Below the pieces are notes generated by a model. It saw only the letters and a program-made list of their open reading frames with translations, had not been told where the DNA came from and searched no databases. Shown here in pieces: positions 1-8,974 of a DNA stretch of 64,000 nucleotides. Origin of the DNA: Alicyclobacillus sp. SO9 (GTDB lineage: Bacteria; Bacillota; Bacilli; Alicyclobacillales; Alicyclobacillaceae). The position numbers and the translations under genes are program-made. The stretch's first letter is position 1. Each line of letters opens with the position of its first letter. Location of the stretch: positions 1,674,001 through 1,738,000 of the forward strand of contig NZ_CP066339.1 in assembly GCF_016406125.1 (NCBI RefSeq). Reading direction: 5' to 3'.

Positions 1-435
1 CAACTGCGCCGGGTCGGGAGATGGTGTCAGCTTTCCTCCAGTTACGGGAGAAAACCCTTGGTTCCCGCTGGGCTGTGATGGATGACTGTTGCCCTTTGAG
101 TTGGACTTCTTCGTAGTGTTACCGTCAGAATTTGATTCCTTGTTTGGTTTTGTCGTAGATTTTGAGTTTTTTGCCGAATTACTGGTACTCTTGGACTTTG
201 CCGTAGAGTTAGCGGTACTTGGATTCGTACCGTTAGCTTCGCTCTTTATTTGATGTCCGGTATAGTTCTGAGTCGACACAGTATTGAGGGCCCCAGGGTG
301 CTGCAAAGAAACGGTGTTCTGCTGTTTTTGGTGAATCAAGAATGCCTCAGTTAAAATGAAAGCAGACGCACCCACTGTTAGTATTGGTGGTAAAGTAAGG
401 CGTAGAATGCGAATGGCTTTCTTTCGGTTATTCAC
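1..435 (-). CDS. Membrane-anchored Ser/Thr/Asn/Lys-rich protein, truncated by window edge
   Basis: An uninterrupted frame of 145 codons runs off the left edge. It starts at a GTG preceded by GGGGAG about 8 bases upstream. Residues 1-7 are basic (NNRKKAIR follows the initiator), then a hydrophobic segment of about 20 residues (IRILRLTLPPILTVGASAFI, up to about residue 26) acts as a membrane anchor or uncleaved signal. After it comes a low-complexity linker of about 80 residues rich in S, T, N, K and G with no recognisable domain. Such linkers usually join a membrane anchor to an extracellular enzymatic or wall-binding domain, which would lie outside the window. Function unknown. It is divergent from the HD-domain gene at 536. 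Confidence 0.6.
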   Translation of the reverse strand, partial: MNNRKKAIRILRLTLPPILTVGASAFILTEAFLIHQKQQNTVSLQHPGALNTVSTQNYTGHQIKSEANGTNPSTANSTAKSKSTSNSAKNSKSTTKPNKESNSDGNTTKKSNSKGNSHPSQPSGNQGFSPVTGGKLTPSPDPAQL

Positions 436-535
436 ATCAACATCTCCCCGAAGGCTCCAAATAGGGTAATTTTCTATCTAACATATTAGACGAAATAGAA
501 CCGAAAATGTTACAAGATTTTAGGAGGAAATTATT

Positions 536-1165
536 ATGAATAGTGTGTTTCTAGCGTTACTCCATCGACTTCGTTCGACAAATAGGTGGAGTGGTATGGT
601 GTCTGTGCAATCCGAAGACGTAGCACAGCATTCATTTGGGGTTGCAGTGATTGCGCATATGTTGTGTGAAATTGAAAAAGAGGTCTTCGGAAACCGCCTC
701 AAAACAGAGGATGTTCTGGCTGCTGCATTACTTCACGACGCGACAGAAGCCATTTTAACGGATGTCATTGCACCCGTAAAAAAATACAGTCCGGAGGTGG
801 AAGACGCGTTTCATCATCTTGAATCCGTGGCACAGGTTCAAATGATAAAGTCTTTACCGAAGGAACTTCAGTCCGTGTATCAGCAACATATGTCACGTAA
901 TGACGCGGAGATAGATGCATATGTTCATGCAGCAGATAAACTGGACGCACTGTGCAAATGTAAAATGGAATTGCGTCGCGGCAATCCAGACTTTCGTATC
1001 GCTGCCGAACAAATTGAGCAATCACTAGAGACCTACGCCGAGAGGATGCCATCCGTTCGCTATTTTATGGATATTTTTCTACCGGCTTTCGACTACAGCA
1101 TTGATGAATATCGCTATCTGCAGGGGCGGGACGGTGATGCAAGTCTGTCCAGGGGCGAGGATTGA
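536..1165 (+). CDS. YfbR-like HD-domain 5'-nucleotidase family protein
   Basis: 209 residues with the HD metal-binding pattern of YfbR-type 5'-deoxynucleotidases: an early His in a QHSFG motif (about residue 31), the HD pair in LLHDATEA (about residue 67) and a late Asp in AADKLDAL (about residue 133). YfbR enzymes hydrolyse deoxyribonucleoside 5'-monophosphates, so a role in nucleotide pool balance is likely; this is family knowledge, not shown here. The ATG has a good site (TTAGGAGG, about 8 bases before it). It stands alone between a divergent gene and the LapA-like gene. Length fits the family (about 200). Confidence 0.8.
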   Translation: MNSVFLALLHRLRSTNRWSGMVSVQSEDVAQHSFGVAVIAHMLCEIEKEVFGNRLKTEDVLAAALLHDATEAILTDVIAPVKKYSPEVEDAFHHLESVAQVQMIKSLPKELQSVYQQHMSRNDAEIDAYVHAADKLDALCKCKMELRRGNPDFRIAAEQIEQSLETYAERMPSVRYFMDIFLPAFDYSIDEYRYLQGRDGDASLSRGED

Positions 1166-1358
1166 ATCTGTCACGAGACGAGATGTGGATTCCTTAAATG
1201 AGGCAGGTGCAGGGGGCGTGGTTGGACAAGCGGCCCAAAGTTCCGTCAAAATAGAGGCAACGACATGAATCGCAGGCTTCGACCAAGGTCTGATAGGGTG
1301 AAACGAGTCGCTTGAAATAGGTGTGGATTGATTACTGCAAACATGTTTGTGTACGGAA

Positions 1359-1391
1359 GGCAGTCGGAAGGCAGTCGGAAGGCAGTCGGAA
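1359..1391. repeat. Triplicated 11-bp tandem repeat before LapA-like gene
   Basis: Three exact copies of GGCAGTCGGAA in direct tandem end 14 bases before the ATG at 1406. The last copy supplies part of the purine-rich ribosome site (GGAAGGGGAT). Confidence 0.9.
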
Positions 1392-1405
1392 GGGGATTGA
1401 TAGTC

Positions 1406-1888
1406 ATGAGGTGGAAAGTCATCGGTTTGATTGTTTTTGCAATTATTATTGCAGTTTTTACGCTGGATAACACAACATCAGTAGATGTAAATTTCATTTT
1501 TGTCACGGCCACAACCAAACTGATTTTTGTTATCCTGCTGTCTGTATTATTGGGTATGATCCTGATGGCCATTCTGTGGTCCCTGCGCGCGTGGAAACTT
1601 AGGAGTCAGATGGTTGCTCTCAAGAAACAGTTGGCCAAGGCGGAAGATGAACTGAAAGGTCTGAAACAAGGAGAAACAGAAAAGCTTGGAGAAAAGCAGG
1701 TGAGTGCTGAGGGTACTCATCAGGGCGACAATGAACAGAGAGCTGATGAAGATGAAACTGAAGTACGGACGGCGTCCGAGCAGGAAGACGAGAAGAAGGA
1801 CAATGACACGTCTGTCCTTCCCAACAACCAGTCTTTGAACAAGGAATCCTCGTCTGACGCGGACTTTGACAATGACAATCGGCCATAA
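1406..1888 (+). CDS. LapA-family (DUF1049) membrane protein
   Basis: The chosen ATG follows AAGGGGAT; upstream in-frame starts would read through the 11-bp repeat. The 160-residue product begins with a transmembrane helix (residues about 4-22), a short loop with NTTSVDVNFIF, and a second helix (about 39-62), the standard LapA/YciS N-terminal hairpin. A coiled-coil segment (about 66-95, LKKQLAKAEDELKGLK) follows. The last about 60 residues are very acidic and low in complexity (E, D, N, S). LapA proteins in proteobacteria regulate LPS synthesis, but Firmicute homologues have no settled role. Topology prediction: both termini cytoplasmic. Confidence 0.75.
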   Translation: MRWKVIGLIVFAIIIAVFTLDNTTSVDVNFIFVTATTKLIFVILLSVLLGMILMAILWSLRAWKLRSQMVALKKQLAKAEDELKGLKQGETEKLGEKQVSAEGTHQGDNEQRADEDETEVRTASEQEDEKKDNDTSVLPNNQSLNKESSSDADFDNDNRP

Positions 1889-1925
1889 ACTTCAAGAAAA
1901 GCAAACGACACAGTGAACCCCCAGT

Positions 1926-1958
1926 GAAACCACAAAGAAACCACAAAGAAACCACAAA
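1926..1958. repeat. Triplicated 11-bp tandem repeat
   Basis: Three exact copies of GAAACCACAAA in tandem, in the gap between the LapA-like gene and the sodA terminator. Confidence 0.9.
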
Positions 1959-1961
1959 AGA

Positions 1962-2024
1962 AAAGGCTGCCCAATGCCTTTGTCCAAACATGAATGCTGC
2001 GGACAAAACGGCGGGACAGCCTTT
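1962..2024 (-). terminator. Probable sodA terminator
   Basis: A two-tier hairpin: outer arms AAAGGCTG/CAGCCTTT and inner arms TTTGTCC/GGACAAA. On the minus strand the hairpin is followed by TTTTCTTTT, as expected for an intrinsic terminator of sodA. Confidence 0.6.
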
Positions 2025-2114
2025 CAGTGAACATCAAACTTCCTGTGAACCAGGATTGAGCTCGGTGATGCAGATGACTTGTTCAGGTTCCAACACTTAG
2101 TTCGCTGTCAAGAA

Positions 2115-2723
2115 TTACTTGGCAGCTTCGAAGCGCTTGTTGACCTCTGCCCAGTTGATGACATTCCAGAATGCGGAAATGTAATCAGGACGTTTGTTTT
2201 GGTATTTCAAGTAGTACGCGTGCTCCCAAACATCAAGTCCGAGAACTGGCGTCTTTCCGTCCATGTAGGGGCTGTCTTGGTTTGGCGTGCTGGTAAGTTC
2301 CAACTTCCCGTTGTTGATGACCAACCATGCCCAGCCGCTTCCGAAACGACCTGCTGCTGCCTTTGCAAATTCATCCTTAAATTGGTCAAAGCTGCCGAAA
2401 GCAGAATTAATCGCATCTGCAATTGCTCCCGTAGGTTGACCGCCGCCGTTGGGGCTCATGATTTGCCAAAAGAGGCTATGATTAGCATGACCGCCGCCGT
2501 TGTTACGTACAGCTGTACGGATGGATTCAGGTACGCTGTTGATTGAAGCCATAAGGTCTTCAACGCTCTTGGATTGCAGATCTGCATGTCCTTCAAGTGC
2601 TGCATTTAATTTTGAAACATAGCCGCCGTGGTGTTTGTCATGGTGGATCTCCATTGTCAAAGCGTCAATGTGTGGTTCCAATGCATCAAAAGAATAAGGT
2701 AAGGCTGGTAGTTCGTGTGCCAT
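2115..2723 (-). CDS. sodA: Superoxide dismutase (Mn/Fe family)
   Basis: Converts superoxide to oxygen and hydrogen peroxide in the cytoplasm. The 202-residue length and metal ligands are canonical: H27 (MEIHHDKHH), H82 ([10 protein letters not shown]), D164 and H168 ([11 protein letters not shown]). The GGHANH and RFGSGWAW motifs and Gly-Gln arrangement suit the Mn-type of Bacillus, though Mn versus Fe cannot be settled by eye. The ATG is preceded by AGGAGGGG with 7-8 bases spacing. It is a single-gene unit with its own terminator and faces fabI head to head across a 345-bp gap. Confidence 0.95.
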   Translation of the reverse strand: MAHELPALPYSFDALEPHIDALTMEIHHDKHHGGYVSKLNAALEGHADLQSKSVEDLMASINSVPESIRTAVRNNGGGHANHSLFWQIMSPNGGGQPTGAIADAINSAFGSFDQFKDEFAKAAAGRFGSGWAWLVINNGKLELTSTPNQDSPYMDGKTPVLGLDVWEHAYYLKYQNKRPDYISAFWNVINWAEVNKRFEAAK

Positions 2724-3068
2724 TTACTATTCCCCTCCTATGTAAGCTAATTTGGTCTTGCCTTTCTTCATCTTAAAGCAATCAAATTAAGGAATCAAAT
2801 TGCTGGGGGACGATTATTGTTTGTCAATCACTAATTTTATGATAGAGACCTCCTGTTCTCCATTTGTGCTAAGACGTTCATACCCAATTCATAACCAGTT
2901 CATAACCAATTTTGGATTGAAGGCATGCTTACTGTGTACAAGAATATTTGAACCATATCCGTATTGATGGTATACATAAGGAGATAAGGTGGGACAAGAC
3001 TAGGCTTCCTTATTGGACGAGTTGAACTAAAATGAACTGATTTTATGTCTTAGGCGGTGACTTTACTG
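2724..3068. other. Divergent sodA-fabI intergenic region with 11-bp tandem repeat
   Basis: No gene seen. It should hold promoters for both genes. At 2877-2909 there are three near-identical 11-bp units, TTCATAACCAA (variants ACCC and CCAG), one helical turn each. No known operator could be assigned. Confidence 0.5.
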
Positions 3069-3845
3069 ATGAGTCTGTTAAGTGGAAAAACCATCTTGGT
3101 TATGGGTGTTGCGAATAAGCGAAGCATTGCTTGGGGAATCGCGACCTCGGCGTACAAGCAAGGTGCACGGTTGGCGTTCACATGCTTAAGTGAACGTGAA
3201 AAAGCGAAAGTTGAGAGCTTGGTTCAGGAAGACATGCCGGGAGAAGAGTTCCCCGTTGTGATTTGTAACGTCGCTGAGGACGAATCTCTTGATGCGGCTT
3301 TTGCCGAACTAAGAACACGTGTTGGGGTCCTGCACGGCGTAGCGCACGCAGTTGCCTTTGCGAAAACAGAGGAGCTGCAAGGAGAGTACGCGGATACATC
3401 GCGTGACGGATATCTGCTTGCTCAAAACATCAGCGTGTACTCTTTGGTCGGCGTTGCTCGGCGTGCACGTGACTTGATGACTGAAGGCGGAAGCATAGTA
3501 ACCCTTACATACCTTGGCGGCGAACGAGTGGTCGAGAACTACAACGTAATGGGTGTTGCGAAGGCTGCTCTGGACGCAAGTATGCGTTATCTGGCCAAAG
3601 ACTTGGGTTCTCAAGATATCCGTGTTAACGCAATTTCGTCGGGTCCAATCCGAACGGTCTCGGCTAAGGGTGTTCATGACTTCAACAAGATTGTAAATAC
3701 GTTGGCTGAGCGCGCACCCTTGGGCCGCTCGACAAATCAGGAAGAAGTTGGGGACGTTGCTTCGTTCCTGTTTAGCAATCTTGGTCGCGGCGTAACGGGG
3801 GAAATTATTCACGTCGACGGCGGTTTTCACATTCTTGGATTCTAG
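3069..3845 (+). CDS. fabI: Enoyl-[acyl-carrier-protein] reductase FabI
   Basis: Catalyses the last, NAD(P)H-dependent reduction in each round of fatty-acid elongation. It has the SDR fold with the FabI-type nucleotide loop (GVANKRSIAWGIA, about residues 14-26), the catalytic Tyr-x6-Lys in NYNVMGVAK, and the FabI tail (GEIIHVDGGFHI). 258 residues, the same length as Bacillus FabI. Start choice: the ATG at 3069 has AGGCGGTGA 8 bases upstream; an in-frame GTG at 3057 lies inside that ribosome site and is less likely. It is transcribed alone, ending in a strong terminator shared with the convergent pyrD side. Confidence 0.95.
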   Translation: MSLLSGKTILVMGVANKRSIAWGIATSAYKQGARLAFTCLSEREKAKVESLVQEDMPGEEFPVVICNVAEDESLDAAFAELRTRVGVLHGVAHAVAFAKTEELQGEYADTSRDGYLLAQNISVYSLVGVARRARDLMTEGGSIVTLTYLGGERVVENYNVMGVAKAALDASMRYLAKDLGSQDIRVNAISSGPIRTVSAKGVHDFNKIVNTLAERAPLGRSTNQEEVGDVASFLFSNLGRGVTGEIIHVDGGFHILGF

Positions 3846-3873
3846 AACGCTGAGTAGAAAATGAGGAAGCGCT

Positions 3874-3916
3874 AAAGCAGCGAGAAACGTACGCAGATAC
3901 GTACTCGCTGCTTTTT
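3874..3916 (+). terminator. fabI intrinsic terminator
   Basis: AAAGCAGCGAG ... CTCGCTGCTTTTT: an 11-bp stem with inner ACGTACG/CAGATACGT pairing, followed by a T run. Confidence 0.9.
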
Positions 3917-3941
3917 GCAAAGTTCTCCGGACGAATTTTCA

Positions 3942-4011
3942 CAGCAGGCCTTTCTAAGCAGTGGCTTGTTGTTGATCAACCCTTGCTAAATCGTTGCAGC
4001 AGGCCTTTCTA
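3942..4011. repeat. Direct repeat of a 15-bp word
   Basis: CAGCAGGCCTTTCTA occurs at 3942-3956 and again at 3997-4011 in the fabI-pyrD gap. The rest of this gap shows no gene. Confidence 0.7.
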
Positions 4012-4179
4012 GACACTTGCCTCTTGCTGAGGCGTCGTGCTCAACGGTCGCAACCTGCGCTGGAGGCGGGGTGCGACAGCCTGCGCGGTTACTGTGTCGT
4101 GAGTTACTACAGTGTCATGAGTTACACAATTGTCAGTCCGCATCGTGCCGCGTCAAGGCTCATCGCAAGTGTCAAAGGG

Positions 4180-5286
4180 TCAAATGTCAGGACTTACGTG
4201 GTCTTCGGCTTTACTTCCGACAGCTTCTGTAATGTGATGAAATCCGTTGTGTGCAAGAAGTGCTTCAAGCTCAGTCACAATTTCCGCGATGACTGGGGGC
4301 CCTTTATAGATGAATGCTGTGTAGATTTGCAAAAGACTTGCTCCAGCGCAGATCTTCTCATAGGCATCTTCTGCGGAAAAGACGCCTCCCGATCCGATGA
4401 TGGGAATGGCACCTTGAGTTGCTTGGTACAAAAGACGAATAACCTGGGTAGACCTCTGTGCCAATGGCCGACCGCTGAGTCCTCCGCTTTGGAGCTTATT
4501 TGCGGATAAAAGCTTTGGCCTGTCAAGCGTAGTATTTGTGGCAATAAAACCGTCAACACCGATACCGGCAAGCGACTTCCCAAGTGATTGTACTGCAGAA
4601 TCCGAAAGGTCCGGCGAGAGTTTGACTAAAACTGGCGGGCGATGAGGTTGGACCGTATCCTCATGTGCCCTGTACAATTCGTCTCGTTTTGCCAGTACGC
4701 GCTCGACTAATGGAATGAGTGAGTGTTCTGTCTGCAGGTCTCTAAGACCCGGGGTATTAGGAGAACTTACATTAATTACAATGTAGTCTCCAAGGGGATA
4801 GAGGGTTTCCATCAGTTCCACATAGTCATCTGCGGCACGGTCGTTTGCAGTAATCTTGTTCTTTCCAAAGTTAATCCCCACGGTTCCAATACGACGCTTT
4901 TTCAGGAGGTTTTTTCGCAAAGCCGCTTCGCCGTGGTTATTAAAACCCATGCGATTTATTAGTGCACCGTCTTCAATCAACCGAAAGAGACGAGGCTTGT
5001 CGTTCCCTGGTTGCTCCTTTGGAGTCACAGTACCAACTTCAACAAAGGAGAAACCCGCGTCGAACAGCGCATTGACGGCGACACCGTCCTTATCAAGACC
5101 TGCAGCGAGTCCGACGGGATGTGAAAAATTCAGCCCCCACAAGGACTGCTGCAAAAGTGGAGAAGGACGGGGAGTGACGGTGAGCCAATGTGCTGCGGAC
5201 GGAAACAGCGATAACAAGCGCATTGTGGTGATGTGCGCTCGTTCGGCATCCATGCGAAACAGCGCGTTGCGAATCAACGGGTACAT
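4180..5286 (-). CDS. pyrD: Dihydroorotate dehydrogenase (quinone), class 2
   Basis: Fourth step of pyrimidine synthesis: oxidises dihydroorotate to orotate and passes electrons to membrane quinone. 368 residues. Class 2 is shown by the N-terminal amphipathic extension (MYPLIRNALFRMDAERAH) and by Ser as the catalytic base in NVSSPNTPGLRDLQ. FMN-site motifs are visible: GLAAGLDKDG, RMGFNNHG, GINFGKNK, TNTTLDRP, GLSGRPL and the C-terminal GSGGVFS...GASLLQIYTAF. The class 2 enzyme usually lies outside the pyr operon, as here. The tail after the barrel (HITEAVGSKAEDHVSPDI) is slightly longer than usual. Confidence 0.95.
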   Translation of the reverse strand: MYPLIRNALFRMDAERAHITTMRLLSLFPSAAHWLTVTPRPSPLLQQSLWGLNFSHPVGLAAGLDKDGVAVNALFDAGFSFVEVGTVTPKEQPGNDKPRLFRLIEDGALINRMGFNNHGEAALRKNLLKKRRIGTVGINFGKNKITANDRAADDYVELMETLYPLGDYIVINVSSPNTPGLRDLQTEHSLIPLVERVLAKRDELYRAHEDTVQPHRPPVLVKLSPDLSDSAVQSLGKSLAGIGVDGFIATNTTLDRPKLLSANKLQSGGLSGRPLAQRSTQVIRLLYQATQGAIPIIGSGGVFSAEDAYEKICAGASLLQIYTAFIYKGPPVIAEIVTELEALLAHNGFHHITEAVGSKAEDHVSPDI

Positions 5287-5329
5287 GTTAGGGTTTCGAC
5301 CTCCACATTAAACGTTTCCAACCTGTCAG

Positions 5330-5371
5330 ATAGTGTATCACGGACAGGTCATAGTGTATCACTGACAAGTC
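5330..5371. repeat. 21-bp tandem repeat ahead of sigma-factor gene
   Basis: Two adjacent 21-bp units, ATAGTGTATCACGGACAGGTC and the same word with two changes, spanning two helical turns each. They lie between divergent pyrD and the ECF sigma gene, a position suited to an operator or promoter duplication. Confidence 0.85.
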
Positions 5372-5565
5372 ATATCGACTATGCATTTTGCGTGAATCGG
5401 TGCAGGCTCTGTGGCAGACATGAACTTTGGCCGCACAGTTGTGGTTGGTGGGCTTTGTACTGCAGATTCGCTTTACCCTTTCGTGTTTGTTCGATAAACT
5501 TGTCACAGATTGCCGGCGACACTCGTCATATGGGTGAGGTGTCTGCTGAGGAGGTGCAGTGCCTC

Positions 5566-6108
5566 TTGTCTGAGGCGAAGCAAGACTCTACAGACATCCA
5601 GTTATTAAACGAATGGATGAACCTGTTTGGCACTGACGTACTCAATGTTGCGTACTCATATATCCGAAATTACGCAGAGGCGCAGGATATCACTCAAGAC
5701 GTGTTTTTGCGGGCGTATCGAAACATGGATAAATTTCGGTCCGAAAGCAGCGTGCGTACTTGGCTGCTGTCTATAACGGTAAATCGTTGCAAGGATTATC
5801 TTCGCTCCTGGCATCACCGCAATGTCGCGCCTGAGGAAGACATAGAACCGACAGGTGTTCAGGAGACGCCGGAGCAACGAGTGGTGGACAGCCTTGAGCA
5901 GGAGGCATTATGGAATGAAGTTGGCAAATTGTCTGTGAAGTATCGTGAAGTTTTGACACTGTTTTATCTACGTGATCTGAGCGGCCAAGAAATCGCCCAG
6001 GTGCTGAATATTTCCGAGCAAAGTGTGCGGACCAGGCTGCATCGAGCGCGAAAATTACTTCGAAATCTGCTTGAGGAGGAGGGGTGGAATAATGAATCAC
6101 AATCATGA
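5566..6108 (+). CDS. ECF-type RNA polymerase sigma factor
   Basis: Region 2 is clear (VAYSYIRNYAEAQDITQDVF, followed by the RAYRNMDKF and RTWLLSITVNRCKDYLRS helices) and region 4 ends with a helix-turn-helix (SGQEIAQVLNIS / SVRTRLHRARKLL). No region 1 or 3, so it is a group IV (ECF) sigma factor that redirects RNA polymerase on an extracytoplasmic signal. Start choice: a TTG at 5566 has a perfect AGGAGGTG 9 bases upstream; an ATG at 5530 would add 12 residues but has no ribosome site. It overlaps the next gene by 17 bases, typical of sigma/anti-sigma pairs. Promoter specificity and signal are unknown. Confidence 0.85.
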   Translation: MSEAKQDSTDIQLLNEWMNLFGTDVLNVAYSYIRNYAEAQDITQDVFLRAYRNMDKFRSESSVRTWLLSITVNRCKDYLRSWHHRNVAPEEDIEPTGVQETPEQRVVDSLEQEALWNEVGKLSVKYREVLTLFYLRDLSGQEIAQVLNISEQSVRTRLHRARKLLRNLLEEEGWNNESQS

Positions 6109-7111
6109 AGACAGATTTGAAGCTGAACTTCGACACCTCAAGGAAATCCCCTTTCCAAAGGAACTTCAAGACAGGATTTTGAGGGAAGCACGTCAGATAA
6201 ACCGTGTCCCAGAGCGCAGTCTGCGTTGGCGTCGTAATTGGACTCCATGGCTGGCTGGTGTTGGAGGGGTAGGCACGGCTGCGGCTCTGTTAGTAGGTGT
6301 TATTGGACATCGAACTCATCCAACTGAGCAGAAGTTGTCTACGTCTGGAAAGGGTGCTGCCTACAACCTGCAAAAATCCAAGCTTCATGTGCTGAATGTG
6401 CAGATTGGGACGATTCCTGGAGAACCTAAGGATTCCAGTGTTAAAGCTACAATAGAAAACACAGGAACACAGACGCTTAACCGGAGTGACGTATTCGGCG
6501 TTTTGGCCTTTCCGCGCAGTGTGGCTCAGAAATCCCTGCTTAACAGTGATTCCCTGACCTTCGTGAATGGGCCGCAACAACCGCTTGCTCCGGGGCATAC
6601 GGCGAAATGGACATTTCATCCGGTAGGTGCGCCTCATGACGCCAGAACGAACGGGTTAACGGAACAACCGTACCTTGTCTTTTATCGAACGGGCTTGAAA
6701 AAGGTTGCCGGGGGAGAGTCTGCCCAGCCAGTGGGCACCAATGTATCAACACTTTGGAAGACAAGCGGTCTCAAAATAGAGCAGACATCAGTGAAGATTC
6801 GCAATCGAGGAAACACAGCACAATCCTTTACAGTGGACACCAAAGTAAAAAATGTGACAAAACGCAAAGTAAATGTCACAAACTTGTGGGGCGTTGTATG
6901 GTTCAATCAGAACCCGCCAAACAAAGCGCCAATCAAGGATTCCTGGGATTGGAGCGCGCCGGGTGCTACAAGATTCATTACTTCTCCTCGCACAAATGGA
7001 AAGCAGTATATTGCTCCGGGACAGACGTTGGAGGTATACTTTGACTTAGTTGGTTCGTCCAAGTCGGACTTCCTGCACAGAACGCCTCATGTGGCGATTA
7101 TCCAGCGTTAG
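6092..7111 (+). CDS. Probable membrane anti-sigma factor with two repeated extracellular domains
   Basis: 339 residues from the ATG at 6092 (GGAGGAGGGG upstream), starting inside the sigma gene. Residues 1-48 are charged and cytoplasmic, residues about 49-71 form one membrane helix (WLAGVGGVGTAAALLVGVIG), and the rest is outside. The outer part contains two copies of one beta-sandwich-like unit. The first runs from HVLNVQIGTIPG through NTGTQTLNRSDVFGVLAF to PLAPGHTAKWTFHPVG. The second runs from LKIEQTSVKI through VKNVTKRKVNVTNLWGVVWF to YIAPGQTLEVYFDLVG. No zinc-type anti-sigma motif (HxxxCxxC) is present. The anti-sigma role is inferred from overlap and topology, not from a recognised domain. 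Confidence 0.65.
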   Translation: MNHNHEDRFEAELRHLKEIPFPKELQDRILREARQINRVPERSLRWRRNWTPWLAGVGGVGTAAALLVGVIGHRTHPTEQKLSTSGKGAAYNLQKSKLHVLNVQIGTIPGEPKDSSVKATIENTGTQTLNRSDVFGVLAFPRSVAQKSLLNSDSLTFVNGPQQPLAPGHTAKWTFHPVGAPHDARTNGLTEQPYLVFYRTGLKKVAGGESAQPVGTNVSTLWKTSGLKIEQTSVKIRNRGNTAQSFTVDTKVKNVTKRKVNVTNLWGVVWFNQNPPNKAPIKDSWDWSAPGATRFITSPRTNGKQYIAPGQTLEVYFDLVGSSKSDFLHRTPHVAIIQR

Positions 7112-7171
7112 GTTTCGGGAAAAGACGGTGAAGGAAACGTCTTTCTCGTTTCGTGCGCCTGAAGCGAGGGA

Positions 7172-7441
7172 ATGACTGTGACAACTCGATTTAGTTTGAG
7201 CGAGCTGTCTGAAATGCTCGGTGTACCTGTTGACGTCGTCCGAACAGCTGTTGAGCACTTGGCTGGTCAGAAAGAACTTACCGCAGAGACCTTTGTCTAC
7301 GGTCAGCGAAGTTGGCGTGTCGCTCCGAGTGATGTTAAGCGCTTACAGGATTGGATTCAGTCTGACGCGGGTGGAGAAAACCTTCGTGTTAAACGGCCCC
7401 AGAGGAGAATTAAGCGCAAACAGAAGGTAGAGGATAAATGA
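7172..7441 (+). CDS. Small winged-helix-like DNA-binding protein, unknown role
   Basis: 89 residues. The N-terminal half reads as a helix-turn-helix of MerR/excisionase style (FSLSELSEMLGVPVDVVRTAVEHL), followed by a beta-wing-like stretch (ETFVYGQRSWRV) and a second helix ending in a strongly basic tail (RVKRPQRRIKRKQK) that could bind DNA or RNA. I do not recognise a family. It lies between the anti-sigma-like gene and ald on the same strand. Its ATG follows GAAGCGAGGGA. Confidence 0.55.
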   Translation: MTVTTRFSLSELSEMLGVPVDVVRTAVEHLAGQKELTAETFVYGQRSWRVAPSDVKRLQDWIQSDAGGENLRVKRPQRRIKRKQKVEDK

Positions 7442-7582
7442 AGGGCACAGAGCAGTGCTTCTTTTTGTCTCGCTCTGAGCGCGTGAAATGGTCTCACCTC
7501 TGCATGCGTGAAATTGTACCTTGGTAGAATGTTGTACAATCATGAGTCACAGAACACGAAGCAGGAAAGGGGTTTTGTTGGA

Positions 7583-8698
7583 GTGAGAATCGGGGTACCT
7601 AGGGAAATCAAAAACAATGAGAACCGTGTCGCGATGACGCCGGCGGGCGTTCACAGTTTGGCGATTGCGGGTCACGAAGTTCTTATTGAAAGCAATGCGG
7701 GCGAGGGCAGTGGTTTCAGCGACGACGTCTATGTTGAAGCAGGCGCAGTTATCGTGCAGACAGCTGCAGAAGTATGGAACACCTCCGATATGGTCATGAA
7801 GGTCAAGGAGCCGCTTGAATCTGAATACCAGTATTTTCGTGAAGGACTTATTTTATTTACATATTTACACTTGGCGCCTTTGCCTGAACTAACGAGGGCC
7901 TTGCAAGACAATGGTGTGACTGCAATCGCCTACGAGACAGTGCAACTGCCAAACCGCAGTTTGCCCCTGCTTACACCTATGAGTGAAGTGGCAGGCAGAA
8001 TGTCAATTCAGATTGGTGCTCACTTCTTGGAAAAGCCTCATGAGGGCCGCGGGGTTCTGCTTGGCGGCGTACCGGGTGTGCCCCCGTCGCGGGTCGTTAT
8101 TGTTGGGGCTGGTACGGTCGGTGTCAATGCAGCCAGAATTGCCCTTGGTATGGGTGCACAAGTCACTATGCTGGATGTTAATATGACCCGTCTCGCATAC
8201 ATCGACGAAGTTTACGGGGGACGAATTCGCACTGTCATGTCCAACCCGTATAACCTCTACGACCAACTGGACGGATGTGATTTGCTGGTTGGGGCGGTTT
8301 TGATACCGGGATCACGTGCACCGAAAATTGTAACAGCAGATATGGTGGAAAAAATGAATAAGGGTGCTGTGATTGTGGACGTAGCCATCGATCAAGGCGG
8401 GTCTATTGAAACAATCGATCGCATTACAACCCACGACAATCCCACCTACGAACAGCACGGTGTGGTCCACTATGCGGTTGCAAACATGCCTGGAGCGGTT
8501 CCACGGACGTCTACCCTTGCGTTGACGAACGTTACCATGCCCTACGCGTTGCAACTGGCGAATAAGGGCGCAGTCGCTGCTGTGAGGGAAAACGAGGCTT
8601 TGGCGAAGGGTGTCAACGTAATTGGAGGCAAAGTCACCTATAAGGCTGTTTCCGATTCGTTGAATCTAGAGTATACGGATCTGATGGATGTCATTTAG
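7583..8698 (+). CDS. ald: Alanine dehydrogenase
   Basis: NAD-dependent oxidative deamination of L-alanine to pyruvate and ammonium, used in spore formation and germinating cells of bacilli. 371 residues from a GTG ([19 protein letters not shown] follows), preceded by AAAGG. Key features: substrate-site Lys/Arg segment at the N terminus, the catalytic His in TYLHLAP (about residue 96), and the Rossmann loop [21 protein letters not shown] (about 170-190). The C-terminal [18 protein letters not shown] signature is present. A possible promoter (TTGTAC...TACAAT, also an inverted repeat) sits at 7519-7545. Confidence 0.95.
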   Translation: MRIGVPREIKNNENRVAMTPAGVHSLAIAGHEVLIESNAGEGSGFSDDVYVEAGAVIVQTAAEVWNTSDMVMKVKEPLESEYQYFREGLILFTYLHLAPLPELTRALQDNGVTAIAYETVQLPNRSLPLLTPMSEVAGRMSIQIGAHFLEKPHEGRGVLLGGVPGVPPSRVVIVGAGTVGVNAARIALGMGAQVTMLDVNMTRLAYIDEVYGGRIRTVMSNPYNLYDQLDGCDLLVGAVLIPGSRAPKIVTADMVEKMNKGAVIVDVAIDQGGSIETIDRITTHDNPTYEQHGVVHYAVANMPGAVPRTSTLALTNVTMPYALQLANKGAVAAVRENEALAKGVNVIGGKVTYKAVSDSLNLEYTDLMDVI

Positions 8699-8974
8699 TC
8701 ATTGTGCGTCCAGATAAGCTTTCAAGCGGCCGTCTGCAGGAGATCTGTGGAGGGCCGCCCTGCTGTTGGGAGTCCAGGCAACACTTCTAGGGAACAAAAA
8801 TCACAGTGGTGCGCAAACTACCTTTGAAACGGCGTTAATGCGTGAGTGGTTTGCAGTCGCCTGCTGCGTTTTGCCCTGACCGGGCTTCTGGTCATTTTGG
8901 CTGAAAGATGCTACCCTTGACTTGGATGTGCTATTAGAGCACTCACTGTAAGTCTTATTGAAAGGGTGGTTGAG

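Noticed and set aside
3309-3920. 203-residue minus-strand frame
   Set aside because: It is the complement of fabI and ends in the terminator; no ribosome site.
3994-4509. 171-residue plus-strand frame antisense to pyrD end
   Set aside because: Shadow of pyrD, no ribosome site, odd composition with many Cys and Ser.
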